DNA from: Planctomycetaceae bacterium
Lineage (GTDB): Bacteria > Planctomycetota > Planctomycetia > Pirellulales > Thermoguttaceae
Direction: 5' to 3'
Assembly: GCA_031288955.1 (NCBI GenBank)
Contig: JAITQJ010000202.1
Coordinates: forward strand, 1 to 6,559
DNA length: 6,559 nt
The notes under the pieces are model-generated. The model searched no databases and was not told the DNA's origin. It worked only from the letters and a program-made list of their open reading frames with translations. Positions 4,066 to 6,559 of the stretch are shown here, piece after piece. The position numbers and the translations under genes were made by a program. The first letter of the stretch is position 1; each line of letters opens with the position of its first letter.

Positions 4066-5619
4066 ATGCTTTTTCGCGTTTTCCGTCGTTTTTTTTACGA
4101 GGTTCATCTCTGGCTCGGCATTGTCAGCGGAATCGTCGTGTTTATTGTCTGCCTGAGCGGTGCGATTCTCGTTTTTCGTGAAGATGTTCAACATCTTGCG
4201 GAACCTGCCAAGTATTATGTCAATGTTCCGAAAGATGCCGACAGACTTCCCGTTGACAAGGTTATTGCTAAACTTGAAGCAGATAATCCGGGTATGAAAG
4301 TTACATCTGTTACGATTCCAGAACCGGCAAACCGGACGATTTCTGCGATGCTCTCCAATCCCAGACCGCAGGGCGAACAACCGCGGGGAGAACGTCCCGA
4401 AGGAATGGGAAGACGAGGACAGCGACCTGATGGTGAACAACCGCAAGGAGAGCGTCCTGAAGGAGCGGAAGGGCGCAGACAGCGTTCTGATGGTGAACAG
4501 CGTCCGCAGGGTGAACGTCCTGAAGGAACGGAAGGGCGCAGACAGCGTTCCGACGGTGAACAGCGTCCGCAGGGTGAGCGCGGTCGTCAGGAACAAGCCG
4601 GTCAGAATCGCGGCGGTGCGCCGCAAGGCGGTCCCGGCGGACGCAGTTTCGGCAAAATGGTTCTCGTGAATCCTTACACGGCGGAAGTCGTTGCCGAAGG
4701 CGGCGGAAGGAACAGCGGGGGGAAACTTGGTGCGTTTTTTATGTCGATGCAGCAATTACACCGAAACCTTTGGATTTCGTACAGAATCGAAAGTCTCGGA
4801 CCCCGCTCCTCGCTTGGCGGCTTAATCGTCGGTATTGCAACAATTATTTTCGTCGTAACCGTTCTCAGCGGTTTGGTGCTTTGGTTCCCCCGAACATTGA
4901 AAAGTTGGAAACGCTGGGCATCGTGGAAGCAAGGTTTGATAGTCAAATTCCGCAGCGGGATTTGGCGGTTCATTTATGATTCGCACAACACCGTCGGCTT
5001 TTATATGCTGATTCCAACGCTGATTCTTGCCTTGACGGGACTTTGCTGGTCGTTCGGCTGGTATCGGAATACGGCAAGTTATGTTCTCGGCGACCAGGTT
5101 TTTAAGCAGCGTATGCAGCGTCCTGAAAAGATTATTCCGCTCGAAGGCGGAACGCAGCCGCTTTCCGTCGGTGAACTTATCGAACGGCAAAATAAACTGA
5201 CACCGGGCAGCGGTGAAATATCCGTTTCGATTCCGAATGACCGGGAAACGGCGTTGGTGATTCAAAAAGGGCGGACGGGATTCTTTGCCTTGTCGCTCAA
5301 GGACAAAACGCAGTGGGACCGTTTTCGCGGTACGGTTATTCCGGTCGAGCATTTCGGTAAGACGGTCGAAGTCGAACGGTTCGCCGACAAGCCGTTTGGT
5401 GCGAAAATCGCAGCGGCAGTGCGGACGCTTCACTTCGGCGATGTAACGGGAACTTCCTCGAAGATTTTGTTTTTCATTGCGTGTCTCTTTGCGGCGAGTT
5501 TTCCGATAACCGGCGTTATGCTTTGGACAAGAAAACTCATTGCCCGCTACCGAAAACGCCCCGCGAAAACCGGCACTGAAGTTGGCACTGAAGTTTTGGA
5601 ATGTGTTGACCTCCCTTGA
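4066..5619 (+). CDS. PepSY-TM (PiuB/FoxB-like) inner-membrane protein, putative ferrisiderophore reductase
   Basis: A 517-residue polytopic protein of the PepSY-associated TM family. Predicted helices are at about 15-37, 250-274, 310-331 and 466-487. A large periplasmic region lies between helices 1 and 2 (PepSY-like part about 45-95, then a repeat insert) and a second one between helices 3 and 4. Histidines at helix ends fit the family's haem-ligand pattern: H14 in VHLWLG, H232 in QLHRNL, H307 in DSHNTVGFY and H456 in TLHFGD. In FoxB, which I place in the same family, such residues bind two b-type haems for siderophore-iron reduction; here this is inferred. The insert at 103-193 is a Gly/Arg/Gln/Glu-rich, probably disordered tandem repeat, unusual for the family. 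The C-terminus carries a 12-bp tandem duplication (GTEVGTEV). The start lacks a Shine-Dalgarno but places helix 1 correctly. It is probably co-expressed with the preceding hydrolase. Confidence 0.85.
   Translation: MLFRVFRRFFYEVHLWLGIVSGIVVFIVCLSGAILVFREDVQHLAEPAKYYVNVPKDADRLPVDKVIAKLEADNPGMKVTSVTIPEPANRTISAMLSNPRPQGEQPRGERPEGMGRRGQRPDGEQPQGERPEGAEGRRQRSDGEQRPQGERPEGTEGRRQRSDGEQRPQGERGRQEQAGQNRGGAPQGGPGGRSFGKMVLVNPYTAEVVAEGGGRNSGGKLGAFFMSMQQLHRNLWISYRIESLGPRSSLGGLIVGIATIIFVVTVLSGLVLWFPRTLKSWKRWASWKQGLIVKFRSGIWRFIYDSHNTVGFYMLIPTLILALTGLCWSFGWYRNTASYVLGDQVFKQRMQRPEKIIPLEGGTQPLSVGELIERQNKLTPGSGEISVSIPNDRETALVIQKGRTGFFALSLKDKTQWDRFRGTVIPVEHFGKTVEVERFADKPFGAKIAAAVRTLHFGDVTGTSSKILFFIACLFAASFPITGVMLWTRKLIARYRKRPAKTGTEVGTEVLECVDLP
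4372..4581 (+). repeat. Tandem 60/63-bp coding repeat in the PepSY-TM gene
   Basis: Three full units and one partial unit encode 20-21 residue repeats beginning GEQ (residues 103-122, 123-142, 143-163, then 164 onward), with core GERPEG followed by an Arg-rich end. Adjacent copies 4450-4512 and 4513-4575 are identical at 59 of 63 bases, and three of the four differences are synonymous, indicating recent duplication. The encoded segment lies in the predicted periplasmic loop and is highly charged and probably unstructured. Copy number is likely to vary between strains. Confidence 0.9.
5572..5595 (+). repeat. 12-bp tandem duplication near the PepSY-TM C-terminus
   Basis: GGCACTGAAGTT occurs twice head to tail (5572-5583 and 5584-5595), encoding GTEVGTEV in the cytoplasmic tail. 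It is an exact, in-frame duplication and looks like recent slippage. Confidence 0.9.
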
Positions 5620-5634
5620 TATATTTTTCTGATA

Positions 5635-5657
5635 GTCCGCTGTTTTCTGCGGCGGAC
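5635..5657. terminator. Hairpin between convergent genes, possible weak bidirectional terminator
   Basis: GTCCGC (5635-5640) pairs with GCGGAC (5652-5657) around an 11-base loop, in the 68-base gap between the convergent PepSY-TM and kinase genes. The position suits a shared terminator. However, neither strand has a proper T run immediately after the stem, so the call rests mainly on position. Confidence 0.3.
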
Positions 5658-5687
5658 GACCCGGAAAGATAAAAGTCGGCGGCACCG

Positions 5688-6559
5688 CTAATGTGTTGCG
5701 AGATACTGGTCAATTTGCGCCGCAGCAAGGTCAAAATCGAACATAATAACGTGTTCGTATAATTGTTCAAGCATCGTGCTTTCAGCGTCCGGTCGGGGTT
5801 TCGACTGCAATTCGTCAAGGATTCGGTGAATAGTCAACGCATCCATTTTCATCAATGCCTCCTTCAACAGCACCAGGTCGCCGCGTATCGGCGGCGGCGT
5901 TGCACCGGCACGGATAGCACTTTCGCTTTGGTACACGCCGAGCCACTCCTCAACCGCTGAACGAAGACGCATCATATCGGATAAAAACGTCTCCGTTTCG
6001 TTTTCAATGACCGTCATATCCCCGTTTCTGCCCGCCTGCGTCAGCCGTTCCGCCTGCTCCGAGAGCGGCATCGAACCGACATTTGCCAGCGCAGACCGCA
6101 AACCGTGAACGCAAGTCGTGTACAATTTCCAATCCTGCGATTGCCGGGACGAACGGATTTGTTCGGTTTTCATTACCGCATCGGACGGAAAAGTTTTGAG
6201 AATGTTCAGATAATTCTTCGCCCCGCCAGCCAATGTTACCGCACGGACAGTGTCCAAGCCCGGAATTAAAAACCGTTCAACCGCAATCCCGTCTGCGTTC
6301 GCACTGTATTCAGGCGGTAAAATAATCGGCTCTTGTTTTTCCGCCGGAATCCATTTGGCGAGAATCTGGTTGAGTTTTAACAGGTCAATCGGTTTCGGCA
6401 GGAAATCGTTCATTCCGTTTTTCAGGAATATCTGTTTCATTCCGGCAACGACATTAGCCGTCATCGCAATAATCGGTACCGGTGCCGCATCAGGGTGCAG
6501 CGAATCCCGAATCGTCTTTGTTGCCGTGCAGCCGTCCATCACCGGCATCTGCATATCCA
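5688..6559 (-). CDS. C-terminal part of a hybrid sensor kinase: REC and Hpt domains (partial)
   Basis: The gene enters from the right edge of the window, so its N-terminus is missing; the first ATG inside the window (6554) is internal to the receiver domain. The phosphoacceptor Asp is the codon at 6557-6555, directly before MQMPVMDG. Counting from that Met, the receiver part has T32 in AMTAN and K54 in LPKPI, ending near 70. A linker leads to an Hpt domain (about 100-205) with phosphotransfer His150 in CVHGLRSALANVGS. A helical C-terminal segment (about 220-288) closes the protein. This order is typical of the end of hybrid histidine kinases that run a multistep phosphorelay; the sensor, HisKA and ATPase domains are expected to the right but are not seen. 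The protein stops at TAG (5690-5688), showing TAG is used as a normal stop here. The downstream response regulator is unknown. Confidence 0.9.
   Translation of the reverse strand, partial: DMQMPVMDGCTATKTIRDSLHPDAAPVPIIAMTANVVAGMKQIFLKNGMNDFLPKPIDLLKLNQILAKWIPAEKQEPIILPPEYSANADGIAVERFLIPGLDTVRAVTLAGGAKNYLNILKTFPSDAVMKTEQIRSSRQSQDWKLYTTCVHGLRSALANVGSMPLSEQAERLTQAGRNGDMTVIENETETFLSDMMRLRSAVEEWLGVYQSESAIRAGATPPPIRGDLVLLKEALMKMDALTIHRILDELQSKPRPDAESTMLEQLYEHVIMFDFDLAAAQIDQYLATH

Noticed and set aside
4045..4755. Minus-strand frame encoding a repetitive Phe/Arg/Thr/Leu protein
   Set aside because: Its repeats are the reverse complement of the coding repeat in the PepSY-TM gene; no independent support.
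4822..5685. Minus-strand open frame of 287 codons opposite the PepSY-TM gene
   Set aside because: It lies antisense to a well-supported gene, starts at a GTG without a ribosome-binding site, and its product is Arg/Asn/Phe-rich with no recognisable domain. It is a shadow of codon bias.

Overview
The window most likely comes from a planctomycete (phylum Planctomycetota). The best evidence is a DUF1559-type prepilin-like protein (about 1585-2886), a family hugely expanded in Planctomycetota and present in related PVC bacteria. Several genes also lack a clear Shine-Dalgarno sequence, which is common in that phylum. Genus and species cannot be read from the window.

Layout, left to right. (1) Minus strand, 36-1145: a complete response regulator with a REC domain and an HD-GYP domain, a probable cyclic-di-GMP phosphodiesterase. 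It has a good sigma70-like promoter that also settles its start codon. (2) Minus strand, 1261-1344: tRNA-Leu(GAG) with its own near-consensus promoter. (3) Gap 1345-1584: a C9 tract, three GTAAAA repeats, a leader hairpin and a strong Shine-Dalgarno sequence. (4) Plus strand, 1585-2886: the DUF1559 pseudopilin-like gene, with a G12 run inside its long leader and an in-frame TAG that cuts off the conserved C-terminal part. (5) 2918-2974: a palindromic double-hairpin element of REP/MITE type. (6) Plus strand, 3020-3970 and 4066-5619: an exported IroE/Fes-like alpha/beta hydrolase followed by a four-helix PepSY-TM membrane protein with a tandem-repeat insert. (7) Minus strand, 5688-6559: the C-terminal end of a hybrid sensor kinase (REC plus Hpt), cut by the window edge.

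How the genes may work together. The hydrolase and PepSY-TM pair makes sense as a small iron-from-siderophore module: ester hydrolysis of a ferric siderophore outside the cytoplasm, plus haem-dependent reduction at the inner membrane. This is inferred from family membership and adjacency; no Fur box was recognised. The two signalling genes at the ends are separate minus-strand units and nothing in the sequence ties them to the iron genes.

The part most worth a second look is the pseudopilin gene. It combines a slippage-prone G12 tract, a Cys in place of the usual Phe at mature position +1, and a single TAG followed by 82 intact codons carrying the family's C-terminal signature. This could be a phase-variable or decaying paralogue or, less likely, a recoded gene.
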